NCBI GenBank assembly: GCA_036260255.1
Contig: DATAAF010000109.1
Coordinates: 1-51,754 of the forward strand
Length of the DNA stretch: 51,754 nt
Direction of reading: 5' to 3'
DNA from: DASZJY01 sp036260255
Lineage (GTDB): Bacteria; Actinomycetota; Acidimicrobiia; Acidimicrobiales; AC-14
Shown here piece after piece: positions 41,752-48,671 of this stretch. The position numbers and the translations under genes are program-made. How positions within the stretch are numbered: the stretch's first letter is position 1; every line of letters begins with the position of its first letter. The notes beneath the pieces were generated by a model. The model was not told the origin of the DNA and searched no databases. It saw nothing but the letters and a program-made list of their open reading frames with translations.

Positions 41752-42069
41752 ATGGGGCTGCGCCGGGAGGCCGATCACTGGGTGTGGGTGGGCGGCCCGG
41801 TCCCCCCGGGGTCCGACGCCATCACCGTCTGGAAGGTGATCTCCATCCGCAAGGCGTCGGCCGACGACGCCCACCTGATGCGCCACGAGCAGGAGCACCT
41901 GCGCCAGTGGCGTCAACTCGGGTTCTTCGGGTTCCTCTGGCAGTACCTCGGCGCCTACCTGCGCGGGCGGGTGAAGGGCCTTCCCCACCGGGCCGCGTAC
42001 CGCATGATCCCCCTGGAGGTAGAGGCCCGGGAGGCGGCCGACGAGGCCCGCCGCCGCGGCGAGCTCTAG
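41752..42069 (+). CDS. small protein with HExxH-like motif
   Basis: A 105-residue protein starting at ATG 41752. The central segment LMRHEQEHLRQWRQLGFFGFLWQYLGAYLRG contains H-E-x-x-H followed by RQW, then an aromatic hydrophobic helix. The motif resembles short gluzincin-like proteins in which an HE-x-x-H-x-x-QW segment sits at a membrane, but no third ligand is certain; the end (VEAREAADEARRR) provides Glu residues. It follows the thioredoxin-TPR gene by 10 bases, probably in the same transcript. I cannot assign a family. Confidence 0.65.
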   Translation: MGLRREADHWVWVGGPVPPGSDAITVWKVISIRKASADDAHLMRHEQEHLRQWRQLGFFGFLWQYLGAYLRGRVKGLPHRAAYRMIPLEVEAREAADEARRRGEL

Positions 42070-42213
42070 GGTTTCGCCCGTGCGGCGGCGCCGGCGGGTC
42101 GCGGGAGCGGCCGCCGGGGGCCTGGATATCGACGCCACGTGCCTCTAGCCTGAGGGCGCTCCGGGCCCTCGCCCGCCCGGTCGCCGGCTTCCCCCGTCGA
42201 CGGAACCTCGTCC

Positions 42214-42939
42214 GTGGGAGCCCGCCCGGTGACCGACCCTCCTGCCGCCCCGCCTACGCCGCACCCCTGGGCCGAGCACGCCGCCCGCTGGCGTGACGCC
42301 CTCTCGGGCGTGCGACCGGGCGTGGTGGCGGCGGCGGGGGTTGCCGTCGTGGTGGCGGTCACGGCGGGGCTCCTGCTGCTCCGCCGGCCCTCCGCTCCCC
42401 CGCCCGAGGTCGTGCTCCCCCGTGCCGACCCTGCCGCCAGCCCGACGACGGTCGCGGCCGGAGAAGGCGTCGGCCGGCAGGGCACGGGGACGGTCACGGT
42501 CCATGCCGCCGGCGCCCTCGTCCGCCCCGGCGTCTACGTCCTGCCCGCCGGCGCCCGGGTGGCCGACGCGGTCGCCGCCGCCGGGGGTGTCTCGCCCGAC
42601 GCCGACCTCGACCAGCTCAACCTGGCCACCCGGGTCGGCGACGGCGATCGGGTGTACGTGCCTCGCAAGGGCGAGGCAGCCGCGCCGCCGCCCGGCGCGA
42701 CACCCCCGGGGCCGGGGCCGGGAGGCGCCACGGCGACCACACGGGCGGCGGTCCTCGACCTCAACGCCGCCACCGCCGAGCAGCTGGAGGCCCTGCCGGG
42801 GGTCGGGCCGTCGCTCGCCGCCGCCATCGTCGAGCACCGCACCCGCCACGGGCGCTTCCGCACGGTCGACGACCTGGTGGACGTCCCCGGCATCGGCCCG
42901 GCCAAGCTCGCCGCCCTGCGCCCGCTGGTGCGGGTCTGA
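42214..42939 (+). CDS. comEA: ComEA-like DNA-binding competence protein
   Basis: A 241-residue membrane-anchored protein for DNA uptake. One helix (VVAAAGVAVVVAVTAGLLLL) is followed by a disordered spacer and an SLBB-like domain (VHAAGALVRPGVYVLPAGARVADAVAAAGG). A Pro/Gly linker then leads to a double helix-hairpin-helix (LNAATAEQLEALPGVGPSLAAAIVEHR, FRTVDDLVDVPGIGPAKLAAL) that binds DNA without sequence preference. The start is GTG 42214, although GTG 42229 is equally possible. comEC follows 60 bases later. Confidence 0.92.
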   Translation: MGARPVTDPPAAPPTPHPWAEHAARWRDALSGVRPGVVAAAGVAVVVAVTAGLLLLRRPSAPPPEVVLPRADPAASPTTVAAGEGVGRQGTGTVTVHAAGALVRPGVYVLPAGARVADAVAAAGGVSPDADLDQLNLATRVGDGDRVYVPRKGEAAAPPPGATPPGPGPGGATATTRAAVLDLNAATAEQLEALPGVGPSLAAAIVEHRTRHGRFRTVDDLVDVPGIGPAKLAALRPLVRV

Positions 42940-42999
42940 GATGCGCCCGTTCTCGCGCCACTGCCTCGCACAGGGGAGGTTTGCGCGCTCCGGCGCGCC

Positions 43000-44772
43000 A
43001 TGAGCGACGGGTGGACGGTCGTGCTGGCGGTGTCTGCCTGGGTCGGCGCCTCCGTGGCCGCGCCGGTGCCCGTCCTCGCAGGGGCCCTCGCCGGCACCGC
43101 CGGGCTGGCCCTCCGCCGCCCCGCCATCCTCTGCCTCGGTGTCGCCCTCGCCACCTCGGCGCTCGCCGCCCGCTCGCACGACGGCCTGCACCCGCCGGGA
43201 CGAGGCCCCTGGGCGGGAGTGGCGACGCTCGTCGATGACCCGGCCGACGTGGCCGGCGCCCTGCGGGTCACCCTGCGCATCGGCGGCAAGCGGGTGGAGG
43301 CCTGGGCGCGGGGCAGCGCGGCCGGGGGGCTGGACGCCCGGCTGGCCGGCGAGCGGGTCTGGCTGGCCGGGCGCCTCGACGAGCTCCCGGCGTCGGTCCG
43401 GGGCCGTCTGGCGCCCCGCCACGTCGCCGGGCGGCTGGCGGTCGAGAAGGTCGGCGGGTGGGCCCCCGGCGGGCTGCCGAGCCGGTTGGCCAACGGCGTC
43501 CGGCGCACCGTGCTCGAGGGAGCTGAGTCGCTCTCGCCCGAGCGGCGGGCCCTCTTCGGCGGCTTCGTGCTGGGCGACGACCGCGGCCAGTCCGCCGAGG
43601 TGGCCGACGACTTCCGCGCCTCGGGCCTCACCCACCTCCTCGTCGTGTCGGGGCAGAACGTCGCCTTCGTCCTCGCCCTGTTCGGTCCGGGGCTGCGCCG
43701 GATGGGCCTGCGCACTCGCTTGGCCGTGGGCCTCGCCTTGCTCGTCTTCTTCGGGCTCCTCACCCGCTGGGAGCCGTCGGTCCTCCGAGCCGTCGCCATG
43801 GCCGCCGTCGCCCTGTTGGCCGACACCCTCGGCCGCCCCGTCTCCACCCTGCGCCTGCTGGCCCTGGCCGTCACCGGCCTGCTGGTCGTGGACCCGCTGG
43901 TGGCCTCGTCGGTCGGCTTCCGCCTCTCGGTCGGTGCCTGCGCCGGGATCGCCCTGCTCGCCCATCGCCTGGCCGAGGCCCTGCCCGGCCCCCGGCCGGT
44001 GGCGTCGGCGCTTGGGGTCACGCTGGCCGCCCAGGCCGGGGTGGCACCGGTGCTGGTGCCCACCTTCGGCGCCCTCCCCGTGGTCGCCGTCCCCGCCAAC
44101 CTCCTCGCCCTCCCAGCCGCCGCCCCCCTGTCGGTGTGGGCCATGGCCGCCGGACTGCCCGCCGGCCTGGCCGGCGGGTCGCCGGCCGGGGTGGCCCACG
44201 TCCCCACCGACCTCCTCCTCGGTTGGGTCGCCGGCGTGGCCCGGGTGGCGGCCACCGCCCCCCTGGGCCAGCTGCGGACCGGCCACCTGGTCGTCCTGGG
44301 CGCGGCCGTGGGTGTCGCCCTCGCGGCGGGCCGCCGGCGGCTCGCCGCCGTCGCCGTCGCCGGCGTCGTGATGGCGACGAGCGTCCCGGTCGTCCGCCCC
44401 GCCCCGCTGGACGGGCGCACCGTCGCGCCCGGCGCCCGGGTATGGCGCGGCGGTGGCGCCACCGTCGTGGTGGTCGACGGGGCCCGCAACCCCTCGGCGC
44501 TGCTCACCGGCCTGCGGGACGCCGCCGTCCGCCGCCTCGACGCCCTCGTGGTCCTGCGACCCGGACGGGGAGCGGCCGGTGCGGTCGAGCCCGCCGTCCA
44601 CCGCTACGGGCCGCCGATCGTGCTGGCGCCGGCGGCCTCGCCCCTCTCCGGCGCCAGCGTCCCCGAGGCGGGGACGCTCGTCCGGGTCGGCTCCGTCACC
44701 GTCTCCGTCGTGCGCGCCGCGCCCCGACTGGAGGTGGAGGTCAGGCGCGGCGGCCCCGGTAGCGTGCCGTGA
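43000..44772 (+). CDS. comEC: ComEC/Rec2-type DNA uptake channel protein, without nuclease domain
   Basis: A 590-residue membrane protein that forms the inner-membrane channel for transforming DNA. An N-terminal soluble part resembling DUF4131 (RVWLAGRLDELPASVRGRLAPRHV) precedes the competence domain with FGGFVLGDDRGQ, SGLTHLLVVSGQNVAFVLAL and RLSVGACAGIALLA, and about nine membrane helices. The usual C-terminal metallo-beta-lactamase domain of 200-250 residues with HxHxDH is reduced to about 120 residues without any His cluster (from ATVVVVDGARNPSALL). DNA uptake via this protein alone would therefore need another nuclease. The ATG 43000 start fits, with a ribosome site not obvious. Confidence 0.88.
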   Translation: MSDGWTVVLAVSAWVGASVAAPVPVLAGALAGTAGLALRRPAILCLGVALATSALAARSHDGLHPPGRGPWAGVATLVDDPADVAGALRVTLRIGGKRVEAWARGSAAGGLDARLAGERVWLAGRLDELPASVRGRLAPRHVAGRLAVEKVGGWAPGGLPSRLANGVRRTVLEGAESLSPERRALFGGFVLGDDRGQSAEVADDFRASGLTHLLVVSGQNVAFVLALFGPGLRRMGLRTRLAVGLALLVFFGLLTRWEPSVLRAVAMAAVALLADTLGRPVSTLRLLALAVTGLLVVDPLVASSVGFRLSVGACAGIALLAHRLAEALPGPRPVASALGVTLAAQAGVAPVLVPTFGALPVVAVPANLLALPAAAPLSVWAMAAGLPAGLAGGSPAGVAHVPTDLLLGWVAGVARVAATAPLGQLRTGHLVVLGAAVGVALAAGRRRLAAVAVAGVVMATSVPVVRPAPLDGRTVAPGARVWRGGGATVVVVDGARNPSALLTGLRDAAVRRLDALVVLRPGRGAAGAVEPAVHRYGPPIVLAPAASPLSGASVPEAGTLVRVGSVTVSVVRAAPRLEVEVRRGGPGSVP

Positions 44773-45603
44773 GTGCGGTTCGTCCTCGGCCCCCGCAGCT
44801 ACGAGCTGGCCACCCGCGGGCTGGTGATGGGGATCCTCAACCGCACGCCCGACTCGTTCCTCGACGCCGGCGCCCACTTCGCCCTGGACGACCTGTGCCG
44901 GCGGGCCGAGCGGCTGGTCGACGAGGGCGCCGACATCCTCGACGTGGGTGGGGTGAAGGCCGGTCCGGGCCCGGCGGTCGGCCCCGAAGAGGAGCTCGAC
45001 CGGGTGGTGCCCGCGGTCGAGGCCCTCCACCGGCGCTTCGACGTGCCCATCTCGGTCGACACCTGGCGGGCAGAGGTGGCCGAAGCGGCCTATCGCGCCG
45101 GCGCGGTGATGGGCAACGACATCAGCGGCTTCGCCGACCCCGACTACCTGGCGGTGAGCGCGGCCGCCGGCGCCAGCGTCGTCGCCACCCACATCCGCCT
45201 CGGGCCGCGCGTGGCCGACCCCGAGCCCGAGTACGAGGACGTGGTGGGCACCGTGCGGGCGTTCCTCGCCGATCGGGCCCGCCGGGCGGAGGACGCCGGC
45301 ATCCCGAGGGAGCGGGTGGTGATCGACGCCGGACTCGACCTCGGCAAGACCGCCGCCCAGTCGCTCGTCCTCCTCCAGCAGTCGCGCCGGCTGGCCGAGC
45401 TGGGCTACCCGCTGCTGCTGTCCGCCTCGTACAAGACGTTCCTCGGCCGCCTGCTCGGCCTCGACGTGCCCGACCGCCGCGAGGCGTCGCTGGCCGCGGC
45501 AGCCATCGGGATCGCCGGCGGGTGCCGGATCGTCCGGGCCCACGACGTCCGGGGGACCCGGCGGGTCTGCGACGTCCTCGCCGCCGTCCTGGAAGCATCA
45601 TGA
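44773..45603 (+). CDS. folP: dihydropteroate synthase-like protein (FolP2 type)
   Basis: A 276-residue TIM-barrel pterin-binding protein. The motifs are LVMGILNRTPDSFLDAG, DEGADILDVGGVKAGPGPAVG, ISVDTWRAEVAEAA, VIDAGLDLGKTAAQS, LLLSASYKTFLG and the last strand RIVRAHDVRGTRRVC. Classical DHPS has NVTPDSFSDGG and SRKSFIG. The NRTPDSF, GGVKAGPG and SYK variants fit the mycobacterial FolP2 (Rv1207) group, reported not to have ordinary DHPS activity. Whether this is the organism's only folP cannot be seen here. GTG 44773 follows the comEC stop directly, and holA overlaps its stop by four bases. Confidence 0.82.
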   Translation: MRFVLGPRSYELATRGLVMGILNRTPDSFLDAGAHFALDDLCRRAERLVDEGADILDVGGVKAGPGPAVGPEEELDRVVPAVEALHRRFDVPISVDTWRAEVAEAAYRAGAVMGNDISGFADPDYLAVSAAAGASVVATHIRLGPRVADPEPEYEDVVGTVRAFLADRARRAEDAGIPRERVVIDAGLDLGKTAAQSLVLLQQSRRLAELGYPLLLSASYKTFLGRLLGLDVPDRREASLAAAAIGIAGGCRIVRAHDVRGTRRVCDVLAAVLEAS

Positions 45604-46616
45604 GCACCGCAGAGGCGGTGTTCCCCGCCTACCTCGTCAGAGGCGATGACCCCATCGTCACCGCCGACGCGGTCAAGGCCCTCGTGGCCGAGCTCGTGGG
45701 CGACGCCGACCCGGCGCTGGTCGTGGAGGACCTGAGCGGGGACGAGCTGACGCTCGCGGCGGTCGTCGACGCCGCCCAGACCCCGCCGTTCTTCGCCGAC
45801 CGGCGGGTGGTCGTGGCCCGCGACGTCGGGCGTTTCACCACCCAGGAGGCCGCCCCGCTGGTCGCCTACCTGGCCGACCCCCTTCCCACCACGACCCTCG
45901 TGCTGGTGGCCGGGGGAGGCCAGCTGCCCCGGTCGCTCGTCGACGCCGTCCGCAAGGTCGGCCACGTCGTCGACGCCGGCGTCCCAACCGGTCGGGCCCG
46001 CGCCGCGTGGCTCACCGAGCGGGTGCGGGAGGGCCCCGTCCGCCTCGACGCCCAGGCGACCGCCCTGGTCGGGGCCCACCTGGGCGACGAGGTGGGCCGG
46101 CTGTCGTCCCTCCTCGAGACCTTGGCCTCGGCGTACGGCCACGGCGCCCGGCTCACCGCCGAGGAGGTCACCCCGTTCCTCGGCCAGGCCGGCCCGGTGG
46201 CCCCCTGGGAGCTCACCGACGCCATCGACGCCGGCGACACCCCCGCCGCCCTCGACCACCTGCACCGCCTCCTCGGGCCGGGGGGACGCCACCCACTCGT
46301 CGTAATGGCCACGCTCCACACGCACTACGCCCGCATGCTGCGCCTCGACGGATCGGGGGTCGCCGACGAGAAGGCGGCGGCCGCCGCGTTGGGCCTGACC
46401 GGCTCGACCTTCCCCGCCAAGAAGGCTCTGGCCCAGGCGCGCCGGCTCGGCCACGACGGGGTGGCCCGCGCCATCACCCTCCTCGCCGACGCCGACCTCG
46501 CCCTCAAGGGCACCATCGACTGGCCGCCCGAGCTGGTGATCGAGGTGCTGGTGGCCCGGCTCAGCCGCCTGGCCCCGCGCACGGCGGCCCGGTCCGCCCC
46601 CGCCCCCCGAAGCTGA
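45600..46616 (+). CDS. holA: DNA polymerase III subunit delta
   Basis: HolA is the clamp-loader subunit that opens the beta clamp. The 338 residues match the family: PAYLVRGDDPIVTADAVKALV, the segment TPPFFADRRVVVARDVGRF, LVLVAGGGQLPRSLVDAV and LDAQATALVGAHLGDEVGRLSSLLETL. The C-terminal domain has PWELTDAIDAGDTPAALDHLHRLL and ADLALKGTIDWPPELVIEVLVARLSRL. Start ATG 45600 overlaps the stop of the FolP2-like gene. Position between comEC and rpsT is conserved in actinobacteria. Confidence 0.95.
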   Translation: MSTAEAVFPAYLVRGDDPIVTADAVKALVAELVGDADPALVVEDLSGDELTLAAVVDAAQTPPFFADRRVVVARDVGRFTTQEAAPLVAYLADPLPTTTLVLVAGGGQLPRSLVDAVRKVGHVVDAGVPTGRARAAWLTERVREGPVRLDAQATALVGAHLGDEVGRLSSLLETLASAYGHGARLTAEEVTPFLGQAGPVAPWELTDAIDAGDTPAALDHLHRLLGPGGRHPLVVMATLHTHYARMLRLDGSGVADEKAAAAALGLTGSTFPAKKALAQARRLGHDGVARAITLLADADLALKGTIDWPPELVIEVLVARLSRLAPRTAARSAPAPRS

Positions 46617-46618
46617 CG

Positions 46619-47248
46619 TCAGCCCGAGCCGGTGGCCCGCGGGAGCTCCAGCGTGTCGTCCCCGACGGGCTCCCCCCGCTCGGCCCGGGCCTGGCGCTCC
46701 TTGTTCACCCAGCGGCCCAACGTGCTGGGGCTGATGTCGAGCTCCCGGGCCACGGCGGCCACCTGCTTGCCATCGATCAGCACCATCTCCACCGCGTTGC
46801 GCCGGAACTCCTCGGCGAAGGAGCGGCGGGAGTCGGGCGCGGTCCACTCCGGCGGGAGCGGCTCACCCTCGTCGCCCTGGCCCGGTCGGGCCGGGGACGA
46901 CGGCGGCTTCACGTCCAGGCGGCCGGAGTCGGACACGAAGTCCCAGGTCGTCACCGCCACCAGGGCCACGCCCAGAAGCAGCTGGGGGATGCCGATGAAC
47001 GGCACGCCCGCCGTCTTCATGCCACCCACCATGATCCCGACCCCGAGAAGGAAGGGGATCCAGTAGCTCAGCAACCGCGGATTGACCCGGATCTCCCGGC
47101 CCTGGACCTGGTAGGGGACCGCCTCGGCTTCCAGCGAGGCCCGGACGGTGCGGACCGGTTCGACGGTCTTGGTGCCGTAGTGCTCGACCCTTTCGAGAAG
47201 GGTCGTCTGCCCCCGACTCGTGTCTGCCACAGAGGTGCCTTCAGCCAC
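46619..47248 (-). CDS. two-helix membrane protein fused to an IS3-type transposase HTH domain
   Basis: A 209-residue protein from GTG 47248 (AAAGGGG 5 bases upstream). Residues 15-60 are a charged region (LLERVEHYGTKTVEPVRTVR). Two membrane helices follow at about 60-80 (LLSYWIPFLLGVGIMVGG) and 84-102 (IGIPQLLLGVALVAVTTWDF). A Pro/Gly/Glu linker leads to residues 142-192, FAEEFRRNAVEMVLIDGKQV then AVARELDISPSTLGRWVNKE. This is the helix-turn-helix of IS3-family OrfA transposases (EFRxxAVxLxxxxG...VAxxLGISxxTLxxWV). No catalytic DDE part or inverted repeats are present, so the domain looks domesticated. Function unknown. Confidence 0.85.
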   Translation of the reverse strand: MAEGTSVADTSRGQTTLLERVEHYGTKTVEPVRTVRASLEAEAVPYQVQGREIRVNPRLLSYWIPFLLGVGIMVGGMKTAGVPFIGIPQLLLGVALVAVTTWDFVSDSGRLDVKPPSSPARPGQGDEGEPLPPEWTAPDSRRSFAEEFRRNAVEMVLIDGKQVAAVARELDISPSTLGRWVNKERQARAERGEPVGDDTLELPRATGSG

Positions 47249-47434
47249 TCTCGCCCCTTTCGCTGGCCGTACGTCGTTCTCGGGGAGAGCGACGCCTCCG
47301 ATCGACGCCGACCGCGGAGGTGACCGCCCCTCAGAGTCGCTGGTCCCCCAAGGTGGTTATGCGCGACCGGGCGCCCGCGTCACAGACCGGCCTATCGTCA
47401 TCCGGCTGATATTGCGAATCAGGAGGGAATCCCT

Positions 47435-47830
47435 ATGGCGAAGATCGGAGACGTCGACCTCGACATCGACGTCCGCAAGGACCGCGCCATCATCGACGTC
47501 AAGTACGCCATCACCTTCGAGGAAGGCGACAAGGGCCAGCGCTACAACGAGCTGTGCCGGCTGATCGGCGACGACACCGACGTCGGAGACCCTCCCGAGG
47601 CGGGCGACGACGACCCTCTCGCCTTCCTGGCGCCGCTGTACTTCAGGGAGATCCGCGTGGACAAGCCTCGCACCGTGCGCCGCAACCTCCACGCCGAGAT
47701 CCCGAGCGTGCTGCTCGACGAGGACTTCGGACCCATCCCCAACCCCGATGAGTTCCGCGCCCTGGTCACCCTGGTGCCGGTGGCCAAGCCCGTACGGCGC
47801 GAGAGCGACCTGGTGGTCGTGCGCCGGTAG
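47435..47830 (+). CDS. protein of unknown function, beta-rich
   Basis: A 131-residue soluble protein with strong ribosome site AGGAGGG 7 bases before ATG 47435. The start alternates in strand-like fashion (IGDVDLDIDVRKDRAIIDVKYAITF). The middle has an acidic loop (IGDDTDVGDPPEAGDDD) and a second beta segment LYFREIRVDKPRTVRRNLHAEIPSVLLDED. I do not recognise a family. It is divergent from the membrane-HTH gene across 186 bases and converges on rpsT with 5 bases between. Confidence 0.7.
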   Translation: MAKIGDVDLDIDVRKDRAIIDVKYAITFEEGDKGQRYNELCRLIGDDTDVGDPPEAGDDDPLAFLAPLYFREIRVDKPRTVRRNLHAEIPSVLLDEDFGPIPNPDEFRALVTLVPVAKPVRRESDLVVVRR

Positions 47831-47835
47831 CGCGG

Positions 47836-48108
47836 TCAGCCCGAAGAGCTGTCCAGAGCGGCCAGGCGCCGCATCAGGCGGGCCTTGCGGTTGGCCGCCT
47901 GGTTCTTGTGGATGACGCCCTTGGCGGCGGCCTTGTCGATGCGCTTGACGGCCATCCGCAGCGTCTCCGCGGCGTCGTCGGCGCCGGCCTCGGCGTGGGC
48001 GAGGGCGGTCTTGACGCGCGTCTTCATCTCCGAGCGCACCGACTTGTTGCGGAGCCGGCGGCGCTCGTTCTGGCGGTTGCGCTTGATCTGGCTGCGGATG
48101 TTGGCCAC
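47836..48108 (-). CDS. rpsT: 30S ribosomal protein S20
   Basis: S20 binds the 5' and 3' minor domains of 16S rRNA. The 90 residues are of normal length and very basic: ANIRSQIKRNRQNERRRLRNKSVRSEMKTRVKTAL, then KRIDKAAAKGVIHKNQAANRKARLMRRL. Start ATG 48108. In mycobacteria rpsT also lies next to holA; here it is transcribed in the opposite direction to holA. Confidence 0.97.
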   Translation of the reverse strand: MANIRSQIKRNRQNERRRLRNKSVRSEMKTRVKTALAHAEAGADDAAETLRMAVKRIDKAAAKGVIHKNQAANRKARLMRRLAALDSSSG

Positions 48109-48169
48109 GGTCCGACGACCTTACCAGCGACCGCGCCGCCTCCGGTCCGGCGTGGGTCACACTCAGGGC

Positions 48170-48646
48170 ATGAGGCTCCGGGGCCGGGAGGGCAACGAGC
48201 TGACCCTGTCGATCGTCGGGTACCAGTTCCCCGACGAGACCGTCGACCCTTGGGACTCCAACGGCCTGCTGGTGTCGGTGCGGGTGGTGTCGCCCCAGGG
48301 GACGTGGGAGGTCGTCGACCCCTGCCTCACCACGTGGGAGGCCCGCCAGCTGGCCGGATGGCTGGCGGCCGTCGCCCGGGGAGCGATGGTGCGCCCGACC
48401 TCGACCCTCTCGGAGCCCAACCTCACGGCGAGGGTCAGCGTCGACCCGCTCAGCCCGACGTCGCGGTTCCAGCTGCGGGTCTGCTTCGAGCTGGAGAACC
48501 GCCCGCCGTGGGCGCCCACGGTGGCCGGAGGGCGCAACCTCTGCGTCGACCTGGACGTGGGCCCGTCCGACCTGGCGTCGGCCGCCACCGCCCTACGCAA
48601 CGACCTGGCCCGGTTCCCCCAGCGAGGCGACGACCCGACCCTGTGA
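48170..48646 (+). CDS. WapI-like immunity-family protein
   Basis: A 158-residue soluble protein. The first half LTLSIVGYQFPDETVDPWDSNGLLVSVRVVSPQGTWEVVDPCLTTWEARQLAGWL resembles a family labelled WapI immunity protein, with the pattern Y-x-F-P, D-x-W-D and PCLxxxEVxxLxxWL. The second half is a further beta sheet (NLTARVSVDPL, RFQLRVCFELENRPPW) and a helix near the end. No WapA-type toxin or polymorphic toxin gene is nearby, so a different cellular role is possible. ATG 48170; 25 bases before lepA. Confidence 0.65.
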   Translation: MRLRGREGNELTLSIVGYQFPDETVDPWDSNGLLVSVRVVSPQGTWEVVDPCLTTWEARQLAGWLAAVARGAMVRPTSTLSEPNLTARVSVDPLSPTSRFQLRVCFELENRPPWAPTVAGGRNLCVDLDVGPSDLASAATALRNDLARFPQRGDDPTL

Positions 48647-48671
48647 CCAGGCAGGCGAGAATGGGGTCGAA

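Noticed and set aside
42145..45543. Very long open frame on the minus strand opposite comEA, comEC and folP
   Set aside because: It is a shadow frame from GC-rich codon bias: low-complexity Gly/Arg/His/Asp protein with no family motif, while the plus strand encodes clear ComEA, ComEC and FolP2-like proteins.
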